DNA from: an uncultured Lachnospiraceae bacterium
Lineage (GTDB): Bacteria > Bacillota > Clostridia > Lachnospirales > Lachnospiraceae
Length of the DNA: 42,698 nt
Direction: 5' to 3'
Assembly: GCA_947384285.1 (NCBI GenBank)
Contig: CANDGI010000025.1
Coordinates: 1-42,698 of the forward strand
Of the stretch, positions 24,822 to 33,216 are shown in pieces (position 1 is the stretch's first letter; each line of letters opens with the position of its first letter). A model generated the notes under the pieces. That model worked only from the letters and a program-made list of their open reading frames with translations. It ran no database searches and was not told the DNA's origin. Both the position numbers and the translations under genes were made by a program.

Positions 24822-26783
24822 ATGTCATTAGGAGGCATTCATCAATATCAGGCCAATACGGCATCAAATACACAGACAATGGGAAGTGTTAAGGAAACCA
24901 TAGGGGCGCGTCCCACGGCCCAGGTCCAGGAGCTTGCGCCGGGAAAAGTCTTTGAAGGGATGGTCACCGAAGTGAAAAACGGCCAGGTGACCTTGGGGTT
25001 AAGTGATGGAAGGACAATTTCTGCCAGGATGGAGGCAGGCGTAACCTTAGAGCAGGGGCAGCCCATGCTGTTTGAGGTGAAAGCCAATACCGGGGATCAG
25101 ATTTCCATCCGTCCGGTGACCTTGGAGAGTGCCCAGAACCCTACGCTTTTAAAAGCATTGGAGGCGGCAGGATTGAAAGTAAATCCCAGGAATCTTTCCA
25201 TGGTCAACCAGATGATGATGGAGCAGATGCCCATTGACAAAAGCAGCCTGATGCAGATGGCCCGGGCAGTGGCTAATTTTCCCCAGGCAGATATGCAGGT
25301 GTTGGTGCAGATGCAGAAATTGGGGTTTGTGATTAACGAGAATTCTTTGAACCAATTCCAGAATTACCAGAACGGGCAACAGGCAATCCTTCCCCAGATG
25401 CAGGAGCTGATGGAAGGGATTGCCAATCTTCCAGAGCAGATATTTGGAAAAGAAGGGATTGGGCAGAATGATATTTTCCTGGAAAATTTTGTTCTGGATG
25501 GCAGCCAGGATTTTGGCACGGCAGGAATTGGCCAGAATACAGAGGCCGGGCAGCTGTTGGGGCTGCAAAAGCAGATACTAGGGATTCTTCTGGGAGACAA
25601 TGGAAATGCCACACCTCTAGGCGGGGAGAATGGAAGCCAGTCTGTTCCCAATGGGGAACAAGCAGGCCAGCCAGCAATCAATGGGGAAGCCGTCAGCCAG
25701 ACAGTGCAAAGCAGCGATGGGATGAACCAGATGCTGCAGAATGGGGAAGCCGTGAGCAAGCCAGCCCAGGGCAGCGATGGGATGAACCAGATGCTTCAAA
25801 ACGGGGAAGCAGTAAACGAGATTTTGCAAAATAAGGACGGCATAAGCTCCCCGCTGCAAAATGGCGATGCAGCGAACCAGAATGTAACCGGGGAGCTGGC
25901 ACGAGCCAGCCAGATGGGAGGGGCAGAAGAAGCTGCAGGAAAGGGACTGCAAAATCCTATAGATGCAATTTTGACGAAGGAACAGCAGGGAAATCTTACG
26001 GCTATGCTGCAGGAATTTCCCGGGGCGCAGGAAAATGAAACCCTTCTGCCCCAGGGACGGCTTAATACCAGCCTTTCCGCCGGAGAAATGCTCCAGCAGA
26101 TGATGGGAATCCTGGAAAAAGACGGAAAAGCAGATGGCAGCTCCCTAAAGAAATTATTTTCCTCGGAGGAATTTAAGGGGCTGATGAAACAGGCCATGGC
26201 AGAGCAGTGGACCCTTACCCCGGAAAAATTAAAAGAGGAAGGCGCAGTCAGGGAATTATACCAGCGGCTGGCCAGGCAGATGACAGAGCTGCAGCAGACC
26301 CTTGCCCAGACAGGAAAAGAAGGAACGGCTTTGGCGAAAACAGCTCAGTCTGTCCAGAGCAACCTGGAATTTATGAACCAGTTAAACCAGATATATACTT
26401 ACGTGCAGCTTCCGCTGAAATTGCAGCAGCAGAATGCCCACAGCGACTTGTACGTATATACCAACAAGAAGAATCTCCGGGAAAAGGAAGGGGATCTCTC
26501 CGCGCTGCTGCATCTTGATTTAGAGCATCTTGGTTCTACGGATATTTTTGTAAAGCTGCATGGGCAGGCGGTCCAGACAGATTTTTACCTGGCGGATGAG
26601 CTGTCCTTCCAGCTGATTTTGAATTTTACCGGACAGCTGGTGGAACGCTTAGAGCAAAAGGGGTACAGCTGTGAGGTAAAAGTGGAGAACCGCAAAGAGC
26701 AGAAGAATTCTGTGCAGGAGTTTTTGGAGCAGGAGAAGCCTGCCGGGAAACTCCATCGGTATTCCTTTGATGTGAAAGCGTAG
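24822..26783 (+). CDS. FliK-like flagellar hook-length-control protein, orphan
   Basis: A 653-residue protein with an N-terminal RNA-binding-like beta domain (VFEGMVTEVKNGQVTLGL), a helical section, a low-complexity Asn/Gln/Gly-rich middle (about 230-360) and a FliK C-terminal domain (about 520-640; VQLPLKLQQQNAHSDLYVYT, LGSTDIFVKLHG, and FTGQLVERLEQKGYSC). FliK measures hook length and switches FlhB specificity. The next gene encodes only the cytosolic FlhB domain. The pair corresponds by position and size trend to ylqG-ylqH of Bacillus subtilis after rnhB. No other flagellar gene is in the window, so the function outside flagella is unknown. Confidence 0.8.
   Translation: MSLGGIHQYQANTASNTQTMGSVKETIGARPTAQVQELAPGKVFEGMVTEVKNGQVTLGLSDGRTISARMEAGVTLEQGQPMLFEVKANTGDQISIRPVTLESAQNPTLLKALEAAGLKVNPRNLSMVNQMMMEQMPIDKSSLMQMARAVANFPQADMQVLVQMQKLGFVINENSLNQFQNYQNGQQAILPQMQELMEGIANLPEQIFGKEGIGQNDIFLENFVLDGSQDFGTAGIGQNTEAGQLLGLQKQILGILLGDNGNATPLGGENGSQSVPNGEQAGQPAINGEAVSQTVQSSDGMNQMLQNGEAVSKPAQGSDGMNQMLQNGEAVNEILQNKDGISSPLQNGDAANQNVTGELARASQMGGAEEAAGKGLQNPIDAILTKEQQGNLTAMLQEFPGAQENETLLPQGRLNTSLSAGEMLQQMMGILEKDGKADGSSLKKLFSSEEFKGLMKQAMAEQWTLTPEKLKEEGAVRELYQRLARQMTELQQTLAQTGKEGTALAKTAQSVQSNLEFMNQLNQIYTYVQLPLKLQQQNAHSDLYVYTNKKNLREKEGDLSALLHLDLEHLGSTDIFVKLHGQAVQTDFYLADELSFQLILNFTGQLVERLEQKGYSCEVKVENRKEQKNSVQEFLEQEKPAGKLHRYSFDVKA
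25680..25883 (+). repeat. 60-bp tandem repeats in the fliK-like gene
   Basis: Three and a half units of exactly 60 bp encode NGEAVSQTVQSSDGMNQMLQ and variants. The first two copies share the SDGMNQMLQ block almost exactly, and the third diverges. This shows recent expansion of the middle region. Confidence 0.85.
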
Positions 26784-26812
26784 AAATAGAAGACAGGAGC
26801 GTGAAGAGATTT

Positions 26813-27139
26813 ATGGCGGAAGCAAGGTATAAGAATACAAAGGAGCTGGTAACCGCGGAATCCCCCTGGGGGAAAAGGCAGAAAACCGCTGTAGCCATAG
26901 CCTACAATCCCGGGGAGACAGCGCCGAAAATCATTGCTACCGGAAAAGGGCATCTGGCGGAAAAGATCATTGAAAAGGCAAAGGAAGACAATATCCCATT
27001 TTACCGGGATGCAAAATTAGCAAAAACCCTTTCCAAACTGGAAATCGGCGATATGATACCGCCGGAATTGTATGAAGTGGTAGCGGAAATTCTCGTATTT
27101 GTAGATGATATGGAGCGGATGAGGGAAAAATTGAAATAA
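26813..27139 (+). CDS. FlhB C-terminal-domain homologue (type III export switch, YlqH-like)
   Basis: A 108-residue protein equal to the cytosolic autocleavage/switch domain of FlhB/YscU: AVAIAYNPGETAPKIIATGKG, HLAEKIIEKAKEDNIPFYRDAKLAKTL as separate blocks, and EIGDMIPPELYEVVAEIL. The NPTH cleavage motif of true FlhB is replaced by NPGE, and there are no membrane segments, so it cannot build the export gate. It follows the FliK-like gene by 29 bp. A GTG at 26801 (closer to AGGAG) would add four residues. The spacing slightly favours neither, so the start is uncertain. Confidence 0.88.
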   Translation: MAEARYKNTKELVTAESPWGKRQKTAVAIAYNPGETAPKIIATGKGHLAEKIIEKAKEDNIPFYRDAKLAKTLSKLEIGDMIPPELYEVVAEILVFVDDMERMREKLK

Positions 27140-27181
27140 AGGTTTCACTATAAATATACCGCAGTAGAAGGGAAGTATAAA

Positions 27182-27550
27182 TTGGCGAAGGCAGGCAACA
27201 AAAACCGCGGCCAGGGAATGGCATGGGAACAGCAGGCATCTGAATATTTAGAAGAAAAAGGATACCAGATTTTACACAGGAATTTCTACAGCCGTTATGG
27301 AGAAATTGATTTAATTGCAAGACAGGGAAAATATCTGGTGTTTCTGGAGGTAAAATACCGCAAAGACGCCAAAGGCGGGCACCCGCTGGAAGCGGTAGAC
27401 ATAAGAAAACAGCGCCGCATCTGCAAAACAGCAGCCTATTACTGTCTCCGTTCTGGATACGGAGAATACACCCCTTGCCGCTTTGACGTGATTGGAATAC
27501 TGGGGGAAGAGATATTCCACATAGAGAATGCCTTCCCATTCCGGTATTAA
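27182..27550 (+). CDS. yraN: YraN family (UPF0102) putative endonuclease
   Basis: A 122-residue protein with the restriction-endonuclease-like core GEIDLIARQGKYLVFLEVKYR (shown in two parts: E-I-D-L then V-F-L-E-V-K), the D-x(n)-E-x-K pattern typical of nucleases in this family, and KQRRICKTAAYY. It starts with TTG at 27182 after GAAGGGAAG; no ATG is available at this point. YraN proteins commonly lie next to rnhB. The biological role is unproven, and DNA repair or competence has been suggested for relatives. Confidence 0.92.
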   Translation: MAKAGNKNRGQGMAWEQQASEYLEEKGYQILHRNFYSRYGEIDLIARQGKYLVFLEVKYRKDAKGGHPLEAVDIRKQRRICKTAAYYCLRSGYGEYTPCRFDVIGILGEEIFHIENAFPFRY

Positions 27551-27579
27551 TATCTATTTTTTCATGAAAAGGAGTATAA

Positions 27580-28467
27580 ATGCAAGAGATATCAATAAAA
27601 TTTAAAACAAAATCCAAGGAACAGATGCCTATGCTTCGGCAGGCAGAATCAGAAGGAAGTACATTCCCCTATTTATATTATCCCCTGCTGGAGCAGACAG
27701 GAATCGTAAAGCATTGTTTTACCACCAGAATGGGCGGCGTCAGCAAAGGAATCTTCGAAAGCCTGAACTTAAGCTTTACCAGAGGGGATGACAGGGCATC
27801 CGTAGAAGAAAATTTCCGCCGGGCAGCCAAAGTGCTTCACGTAGAATACAGCAGTTTTGTGTTCACGGATCAGACCCATACCACCAATGTGATGCGGGTG
27901 GGCAGGGAGGATGCAGGAAAGGGCCTGACCCGGGAGCGAGGGTATTCCGATATTGATGGGCTGATTACCGATGAGCCAGGGATTACGCTGTCCACATTTT
28001 ATGCGGATTGCGTGCCCTTATATTTTGTGGATACGAAGCATAAAGCCATCGGCCTGTCCCACTCCGGCTGGCGGGGAACGGCGGGGAGGATGGGGGAAGC
28101 AGCCCTTTTAGCCATGCAGCGGGAATTTGGCACAAAGCCTGAGGATGTTATCTGCGCCATAGGCCCTTCCATCTGCCAGGAATGTTATGAAATCAGCCAA
28201 GATGTGGCAATAGAGTTTCAGAAAGAATTCCCCAAACATGCCAATGAAATCTTACAGGAAAAAGGCCATGGCAAATACCAGCTTGATTTGTGGCGTGCCA
28301 ATGAAATTGTCCTGTTGGAAGCAGGCGTAAAGAAGGAGCATTTGGCTGTCACAAATATCTGCACCTGCTGTAATGATACATTGCTATTCTCCCACCGGGC
28401 CAGCCAGGGAAAGCGGGGAAATCTGGGAGCTTTCCTGGCTTTGAATACAGATGCCAAGACAGGATAG
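27580..28467 (+). CDS. pgeF: peptidoglycan editing factor PgeF / multicopper polyphenol oxidase-fold purine nucleosidase
   Basis: A 295-residue member of the YfiH/DUF152 family: KHCFTTRMGGVSKGIFESLN at the N-terminus, TDQTHTTNV, YADCVPLYF, the signature HSGWRGTAGRMG, IGPSICQECYEI, and CTCCNDTLLFSHRA at the end. Histidine and cysteine zinc ligands are in place. Relatives phosphorolyse adenosine and inosine, and E. coli PgeF affects cell-wall precursor fidelity. AAAAGGAG precedes the ATG. It closes the rplS-to-pgeF run and faces the M42 peptidase gene. Confidence 0.93.
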   Translation: MQEISIKFKTKSKEQMPMLRQAESEGSTFPYLYYPLLEQTGIVKHCFTTRMGGVSKGIFESLNLSFTRGDDRASVEENFRRAAKVLHVEYSSFVFTDQTHTTNVMRVGREDAGKGLTRERGYSDIDGLITDEPGITLSTFYADCVPLYFVDTKHKAIGLSHSGWRGTAGRMGEAALLAMQREFGTKPEDVICAIGPSICQECYEISQDVAIEFQKEFPKHANEILQEKGHGKYQLDLWRANEIVLLEAGVKKEHLAVTNICTCCNDTLLFSHRASQGKRGNLGAFLALNTDAKTG

Positions 28468-28534
28468 CCCAGTTTGTGTGCCAAAGGGCCATCCGCTCTT
28501 TCCGTCCGTATCCAAAGAGAAAAGTTTTTTATGC

Positions 28535-29569
28535 TTATGATAATAAATATGCTTTCAACAGCTCCGCCGTAGCCCTCACCCCATCCACATGGCTCCTCTC
28601 ATAGCCATGGGAAGCGTAAACTCCTGGGCCAATCAGCCCATGGCGGCAGTCATAGCCTGCTTCCAAAGCGGCGTCTGCATCGGAGCCGTAATGGGGATAC
28701 ACATCCACTGCAAAATCAATCTTATGTTCTTTTGCCGCTTTGATTAATCCATCCACCACCTGGCAGCTGTAAGGCCCTGCGCTGTCCTTGGCGCAGATGG
28801 ACACTTGGCGTTCGGTGCATTCCAGCCCTTCGCCTACGCAGCCCATATCCACAGAAAGAATTTCCGTCACCCCTTCCGGAACGGTTCCGCAGGCTCCGTG
28901 CCCTACCTCCTCATAGGCGGTAATATGGTGGTAAATTTTCCGTTTTGGGGTAATGTTTTCCTCTTTCAGATATTTGGCAAATCCCAGGAGAATCCCAACG
29001 CTTAATTTATCATCCAGGAAACGGCTTTTAATATCCCCCTTTTCTGTTATGGCAGTCCTTGGTTCAAAAGCAACAATGTCTCCTGCCAGAATTCCAAGCT
29101 TTTTCGTCTCCTCCTTGGAGCTTACATGCTCATCTAACACCACCTCCATGGTATGAAAATCCCGGGCGGCTTTGCTGTAGTCGCTGTTTACATGGATGGA
29201 TGCATTTTCCAGCTGGAACGTGCCTTCGTAGATGCCGTCAAACCTTGTAATGACCCGGCAGTTTTCGGATTCTGTATTCATGGGATTTAAGCCTCCCAGG
29301 GGAGATACCTTAAGCCTTCCATTTCCCTTAACCTCGCAGACCATGGCTCCTAACGTGTCCATATGGGCGGTCAGAAGAATAGCGTCTTTCTCCTCTGTTC
29401 CGCCTAAATCCACCAAAACCCCTCCCTTTACCGTTTTTTGGGGCTGGAAGCCCAGGGAGCGGTATTCGCAGAGAAGCATATCCGCAGCTTCCCCCGTATA
29501 GCCTGTGGGACTGTCAATGGAGAGAATTTTCTTTGTCTGCTCCAGAATGTATTCGATAATGTTATCCAT
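28535..29569 (-). CDS. M42 family metallopeptidase (glutamyl aminopeptidase-like)
   Basis: A 344-residue cytosolic peptidase with the dinuclear metal site of the M42 family: HMDTLG (first His), FLDDKLS (bridging Asp), YEEVGHG (Glu pair), VDMGCVGEG (Asp) and ASHGYERSH (last His). It probably removes N-terminal residues from peptides as a large tetrahedral complex. ATG 29569 follows AGAGGAGGAA; the in-frame ATG at 29596 lies inside a tandem repeat upstream. The gene converges with pgeF. Confidence 0.92.
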   Translation of the reverse strand: MDNIIEYILEQTKKILSIDSPTGYTGEAADMLLCEYRSLGFQPQKTVKGGVLVDLGGTEEKDAILLTAHMDTLGAMVCEVKGNGRLKVSPLGGLNPMNTESENCRVITRFDGIYEGTFQLENASIHVNSDYSKAARDFHTMEVVLDEHVSSKEETKKLGILAGDIVAFEPRTAITEKGDIKSRFLDDKLSVGILLGFAKYLKEENITPKRKIYHHITAYEEVGHGACGTVPEGVTEILSVDMGCVGEGLECTERQVSICAKDSAGPYSCQVVDGLIKAAKEHKIDFAVDVYPHYGSDADAALEAGYDCRHGLIGPGVYASHGYERSHVDGVRATAELLKAYLLS

Positions 29570-29574
29570 AGATG

Positions 29575-29680
29575 CTTCCTCCTCTAAATAAGGCATTTTG
29601 AATCATGCTTCGCATCAGCCTTCCTCCTCTAAATAAGGCATTTTAAATCATGCTTCGCATCAGCCTTCCTCCTTTTATAA
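29575..29680 (-). repeat. 45-bp tandem duplication carrying ribosome binding sites, upstream of the M42 gene
   Basis: Units 29575-29619 and 29620-29664 differ at one base, and a third unit begins at 29665. On the minus strand each contains GGAGGAAGGCTG followed by ATG-CGA-AGC-ATG, giving a five-codon frame in one unit and a short frame (MRSMIQNALF and onward) in the other. The real peptidase ribosome binding site is the last copy of the series. Confidence 0.85.
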
Positions 29681-29745
29681 ATCTGTTCCACAATCGTATC
29701 CTGAACTGCCCGCAAACCCAGGAAATGCAGAACAAGGGATGCCCA

Positions 29746-31386
29746 TTAATCATCTTCCTCCTGGGCATTGCTGGTGGAGTAGACCTGCCGCTTCCTTGCC
29801 ATCTCATCACTTTCTAAGTATTCATCATAAGTGGTAACCTTATCAACCATACCTCCGTTGGGCAGGAATTCGATGATGCGGTTAGCGGTGGTCTGCACTA
29901 CCTGGTGGTCCCTGGAAGCAAACAGCAAGACCCCGGGAAACTTGATTAATCCGTTGTTTAAGGCGGTGATGGATTCCATATCCAGGTGGTCTGTAGGCTC
30001 ATCCAAAATCAGGATGTTTGCCCCGGTAATCATCATCCGGGATAACAGGACGCGGACTTTCTCGCCGCCGGACAATACCTTCATTTTCTTTACGCCGTCT
30101 TCTCCGGCAAAAAGCATTCTGCCTAAAAATCCCCGGACATAGGTGGCGTCCTTGATTTCGGAAAACTGGGTCAGCCATTCCACAATCTGCAGATCATTGT
30201 TGAAGATTTCCGTATTATCCTTTGGGAAATAGGACTGGCTGGTAGTTACGCCCCACTTGTAGTTCCCCTCGTCAGGCTCCATCTCTCCTGCCAGGATTTT
30301 AAATAAAGTGGTCTTGGCAGTTTCGTTGCTTCCCACAAATGCAATTTTATCATCATGTCCCACAATAAAAGAAATGTTGTCTAATACCTTTACGCCGTCA
30401 ATGGTTTTGCTTAAATTTTCCACCGTAAGCACTTCATTTCCGATTTCCCGGTTGGGGCGGAAGTCAATGTAGGGGTATTTCCGGCTGGAGGGCTTGATTT
30501 CGTCCAGCTGGATTTTTTCCAACGCCTTTTTCCGGGAGGTTGCCTGTTTGGATTTGGAAGCATTTGCAGAGAAACGGGAAATGAATTCCTGAAGCTCCTT
30601 GATTTTTTCTTCCTTTTTCTTGTTGGCTTCCTTCATCTGCTTAATCAAAAGCTGGCTGGACTCGTACCAGAAATCATAATTCCCTGCATAAAGCTGGATT
30701 TTGGCATAGTCGATGTCTGCAGTATGGGTGCAGACCTTGTTCAGGAAATACCGGTCGTGGGACACTACAATCACCGTATTGTCAAAGTTAATTAAAAATT
30801 CCTCCAGCCATGCAATTGCATCCAAATCCAGGTGGTTGGTAGGCTCATCCAAAAGCAGGATGTCCGGGTTGCCGAACAACGCCTGTGCCAGCAGGATTTT
30901 TACCTTCTGGGCGCCGTTTAAATCCTTCATAAGAGCGGTGTGGAATTCCGGCTCAATGCCAAGGCCGTTTAAAAGCTGGGCGGCGTCTGATTCCGCATTC
31001 CAGCCGTCCATCTCTGCGAATTCCCCTTCCAGCTCGCTGGCGCGGATGCCGTCTTCATCGGTGAAATCCTCTTTCATATATATGGCGTCTTTTTCCTTCA
31101 TAATATCATAGAGATGCTGATTCCCCATAATTACAGTATCCAGCACCGGGAATTCATCATATTTGAAATGATCCTGCTGCAGGAAAGAAAGCCGCTGGCC
31201 GGGAGTAATGAAAACATCACCCTTGGTAGGCTCCAGCTGCCCGTTTAAAATCTTTAAGAATGTGGATTTTCCGGCTCCGTTGGCGCCAATCAATCCATAG
31301 CAGTTTCCTTCGGTGAATTTGATGTTGACATCTTCAAATAAAGCTTTTTTTCCTATCCTTAATGTTACATTGTTTGCACTAATCAT
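29746..31386 (-). CDS. ABC-F family ribosome-associated ATPase (YkpA/YbiT type)
   Basis: A 546-residue protein of two ABC domains without membrane segments. Domain 1: Walker A GANGAGKST, signature LNGAQKVKILLAQ (divergent from LSGGQ), Walker B LLLDEPTNHLD, H-switch VSHDRYF. Then a 70-residue charged linker (arm region, about 230-310). Domain 2: Walker A GSNETAKTT, signature LSGGEKVRVLLS, Walker B ILDEPTDHLD and ASRDHQ, where the usual switch histidine is arginine. ABC-F proteins bind the ribosomal E site and relieve stalling. The Lys/Thr of the second Walker A is conserved, as in YbiT/YkpA types. ATG 31386 follows AGAGGA; the longer frame from 31452 has no site. Confidence 0.9.
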   Translation of the reverse strand: MISANNVTLRIGKKALFEDVNIKFTEGNCYGLIGANGAGKSTFLKILNGQLEPTKGDVFITPGQRLSFLQQDHFKYDEFPVLDTVIMGNQHLYDIMKEKDAIYMKEDFTDEDGIRASELEGEFAEMDGWNAESDAAQLLNGLGIEPEFHTALMKDLNGAQKVKILLAQALFGNPDILLLDEPTNHLDLDAIAWLEEFLINFDNTVIVVSHDRYFLNKVCTHTADIDYAKIQLYAGNYDFWYESSQLLIKQMKEANKKKEEKIKELQEFISRFSANASKSKQATSRKKALEKIQLDEIKPSSRKYPYIDFRPNREIGNEVLTVENLSKTIDGVKVLDNISFIVGHDDKIAFVGSNETAKTTLFKILAGEMEPDEGNYKWGVTTSQSYFPKDNTEIFNNDLQIVEWLTQFSEIKDATYVRGFLGRMLFAGEDGVKKMKVLSGGEKVRVLLSRMMITGANILILDEPTDHLDMESITALNNGLIKFPGVLLFASRDHQVVQTTANRIIEFLPNGGMVDKVTTYDEYLESDEMARKRQVYSTSNAQEEDD

Positions 31387-31499
31387 TATAAAATCCTCTT
31401 TTTCTGATAATTTGTTTTTTCCATGTTCTGCAGAGGGGCGCATCCTGCTCAAACCCTCTGATTGTGGAAAATAGGACGGGTTTATGCCCTTGCCCTATT

Positions 31500-31527
31500 A
31501 TTATACATAAAACTGTTGCATTTTCAA
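31500..31527 (-). promoter_or_regulatory. promoter of the ABC-F gene
   Basis: On the minus strand TTGAAA (31527-31522) and TATAAT (31505-31500) with a 16-bp spacer, about 105 bp before the start codon. Confidence 0.65.
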
Positions 31528-31536
31528 GGAAAACAA

Positions 31537-31565
31537 TTGAAAATAAAGGAATTATTTGGTATGAT
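31537..31565 (+). promoter_or_regulatory. promoter of the GGDEF-EAL gene
   Basis: TTGAAA at 31537-31542, TATGAT at 31560-31565, 17-bp spacer, with a TGG extension. It is back to back with the ABC-F promoter; the two -35 boxes are 9 bp apart. Confidence 0.6.
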
Positions 31566-31635
31566 TGGAAATAGTCAGGTAACGTTCAAGATGAAAATAG
31601 GAACCGTATGGAATAATTGAAATGGGGAATGTTTT

Positions 31636-32979
31636 ATGGACGGAAAGAACATAAGGATAAAAGTTAGTTCAAATAGAGAACCGAGATTGCAAGGCCAAAG
31701 CAGGATTTTTCATTTGAAACGGCGGGATCCATTAACAGGGCTTTATTTGGAAAAAGCATTTAAAAACAAGGTGAAAGAAAAATTAGAAGGCTGGCAGGAC
31801 AATATGGAGTATGCTTTTGTCTATACTGATATCAATGATTTTTCCTATATTAATGATAATTTCGGCCATTCCGCGGGAAATGAGATTTTAAAGAGCCTTG
31901 CCTCTTATCTTAGAAAAGGGGATAATATGATATCCTGCCGGCTGTATTCTGATTTGTTTGTTATTTTTTTGTGGGATACAGAGAGGGATGCGGTTTTACA
32001 GAATATTGTAAACACCAGTTTGGAGTTCAGCAGGAAGCAGAAAGAGATTTACCCCTCCTGCGGCATCCGGCTCACCACCGGCATTTATTTTATGGAGCAT
32101 AAAGATGAAAACCTGGATGTGGCAATTGAGAATGCCAATCTTACCAGGAAAAGCATCAAGGGCAGCAGCACGGCGTTCTGCCATGTGTATGAGAGCAAAA
32201 TGAGAAGCCAGAGAGAAGAGGAGAAACAGGTGCTGGCAGATTTCCAGGAGAGCCTTAAGGAAGGCGGGTTTGAGGTCTATGTGCAGCCAAAGTTTTTTCT
32301 TTCCAGATTTGAACTTTACGGCGGCGAGGCTCTGGTGCGGTGGAGGAAGGAAAACGGCAGGATAGAATCGCCCGACTTTTTTATTCCCATATTAGAGAAA
32401 TCAGGTTATATTGTGGAACTGGATTTTTATGTATACGAGCAGGTATTGATTTATATGAGGAGCTGGCTGGAGGAAGGAAAAGAACCGCCGGTGATTTCCG
32501 TGAATTTTTCCAGAGGCCATTTTGAAGGGGAAGGGATTTACCGGAGGATACTGTCTATGACAAAAGCCTATCGGATTGAACCGAAATATATTGAGATTGA
32601 GATTACGGAAAGCCTTTTGATTACAGGATATGATTTGGTGAAAGCAGAGGTAAACCAGCTTCGCCAGGCAGGGTTCAGGGTGGCCATTGATGACTTTGGG
32701 ACAGGGTATTCTTCCCTTGGCATGCTTTTGGATATCCCGGCGGATGTTGTTAAGATTGACAAAAGCTTTCTGCATCGGGAAAACGGCGGAAATGAAAAAG
32801 AATTTATCCAGAATATGGGCAGGCTGATTGAGAGCATTCAGGAGGAGGTTATATTTGAAGGAATAGAAACAGAGGAGCAGCGGGAGTTTTTGGTGGACTG
32901 CGGCTTCCGCCTGGGGCAGGGATTTTTGTTTGATGAACCTATGCCGATTGAGGTGTTCCAAGAAAAATACATGAAATAA
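31636..32979 (+). CDS. degenerate GGDEF plus EAL cyclic-di-GMP phosphodiesterase
   Basis: A 447-residue soluble protein. Residues about 25-180 are a GGDEF fold (RDPLTGLYLEKAF, DINDFSYINDNFGHSAG) whose active-site loop reads YSDLF at 104-108 in place of GGDEF, so cyclase activity is not expected. Residues about 195-440 are an EAL domain with E231 in GGEALVRW, ITESLLI, IDDFGTGYSSLGML, IDKSF, FEGIETEEQ and GQGFLFDEP; all metal and catalytic positions appear intact. The protein should hydrolyse c-di-GMP, and the GGDEF part may bind GTP as an allosteric input. A weak GGGGAAT precedes the ATG. Confidence 0.92.
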   Translation: MDGKNIRIKVSSNREPRLQGQSRIFHLKRRDPLTGLYLEKAFKNKVKEKLEGWQDNMEYAFVYTDINDFSYINDNFGHSAGNEILKSLASYLRKGDNMISCRLYSDLFVIFLWDTERDAVLQNIVNTSLEFSRKQKEIYPSCGIRLTTGIYFMEHKDENLDVAIENANLTRKSIKGSSTAFCHVYESKMRSQREEEKQVLADFQESLKEGGFEVYVQPKFFLSRFELYGGEALVRWRKENGRIESPDFFIPILEKSGYIVELDFYVYEQVLIYMRSWLEEGKEPPVISVNFSRGHFEGEGIYRRILSMTKAYRIEPKYIEIEITESLLITGYDLVKAEVNQLRQAGFRVAIDDFGTGYSSLGMLLDIPADVVKIDKSFLHRENGGNEKEFIQNMGRLIESIQEEVIFEGIETEEQREFLVDCGFRLGQGFLFDEPMPIEVFQEKYMK

Positions 32980-32990
32980 GCCGAAAACTA

Positions 32991-33019
32991 TTGATTTTTC
33001 CGGCTATAATTATTATAGT
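32991..33019 (+). promoter_or_regulatory. promoter of the PFOR gene
   Basis: TTGATT at 32991-32996 and TATAGT at 33014-33019 with a 17-bp spacer. It starts a leader of about 190 nt. Confidence 0.5.
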
Positions 33020-33025
33020 ATAAAG

Positions 33026-33216
33026 GAAGAATTTGTTACTGTTTTGTCAATCTTTTTGGGCACTTGCCGAAAGGCGCTTAGAAATTTGAGCAGCAGACGG
33101 GATAGTAAATGGCCATTATGCAAAACTGCCTTTTGGCAGGCCGCATGGCCGTTCATATTATGGAAGCCTAAAGCTTCCGTAGTGACAAATTAAATTCAGG
33201 CAGGAGGAAAAATGTA
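33026..33216 (+). promoter_or_regulatory. long, hairpin-rich PFOR leader
   Basis: No gene is supported here. The leader holds CTGCC-TTTT-GGCAG near 33126-33139 nested in ATGGCC / GGCCGCATGGCC repeats, and GGAAGC-CTAAA-GCTTCC near 33160-33176. No known riboswitch is recognised. AGGAGG at 33203-33208 serves the gene. Confidence 0.4.

Noticed and set aside
28490-28534. CTCTTT/AAAGAG hairpin with T run between pgeF and the M42 gene
   Set aside because: Six A/T-rich pairs with a 12-nt loop and the T run several bases away; too weak to call.
32979-33006. Possible terminator AGCCG...CCGGCT after the EAL gene
   Set aside because: The stem is only five to six pairs with no T run after it, and it overlaps the nifJ -35 box.
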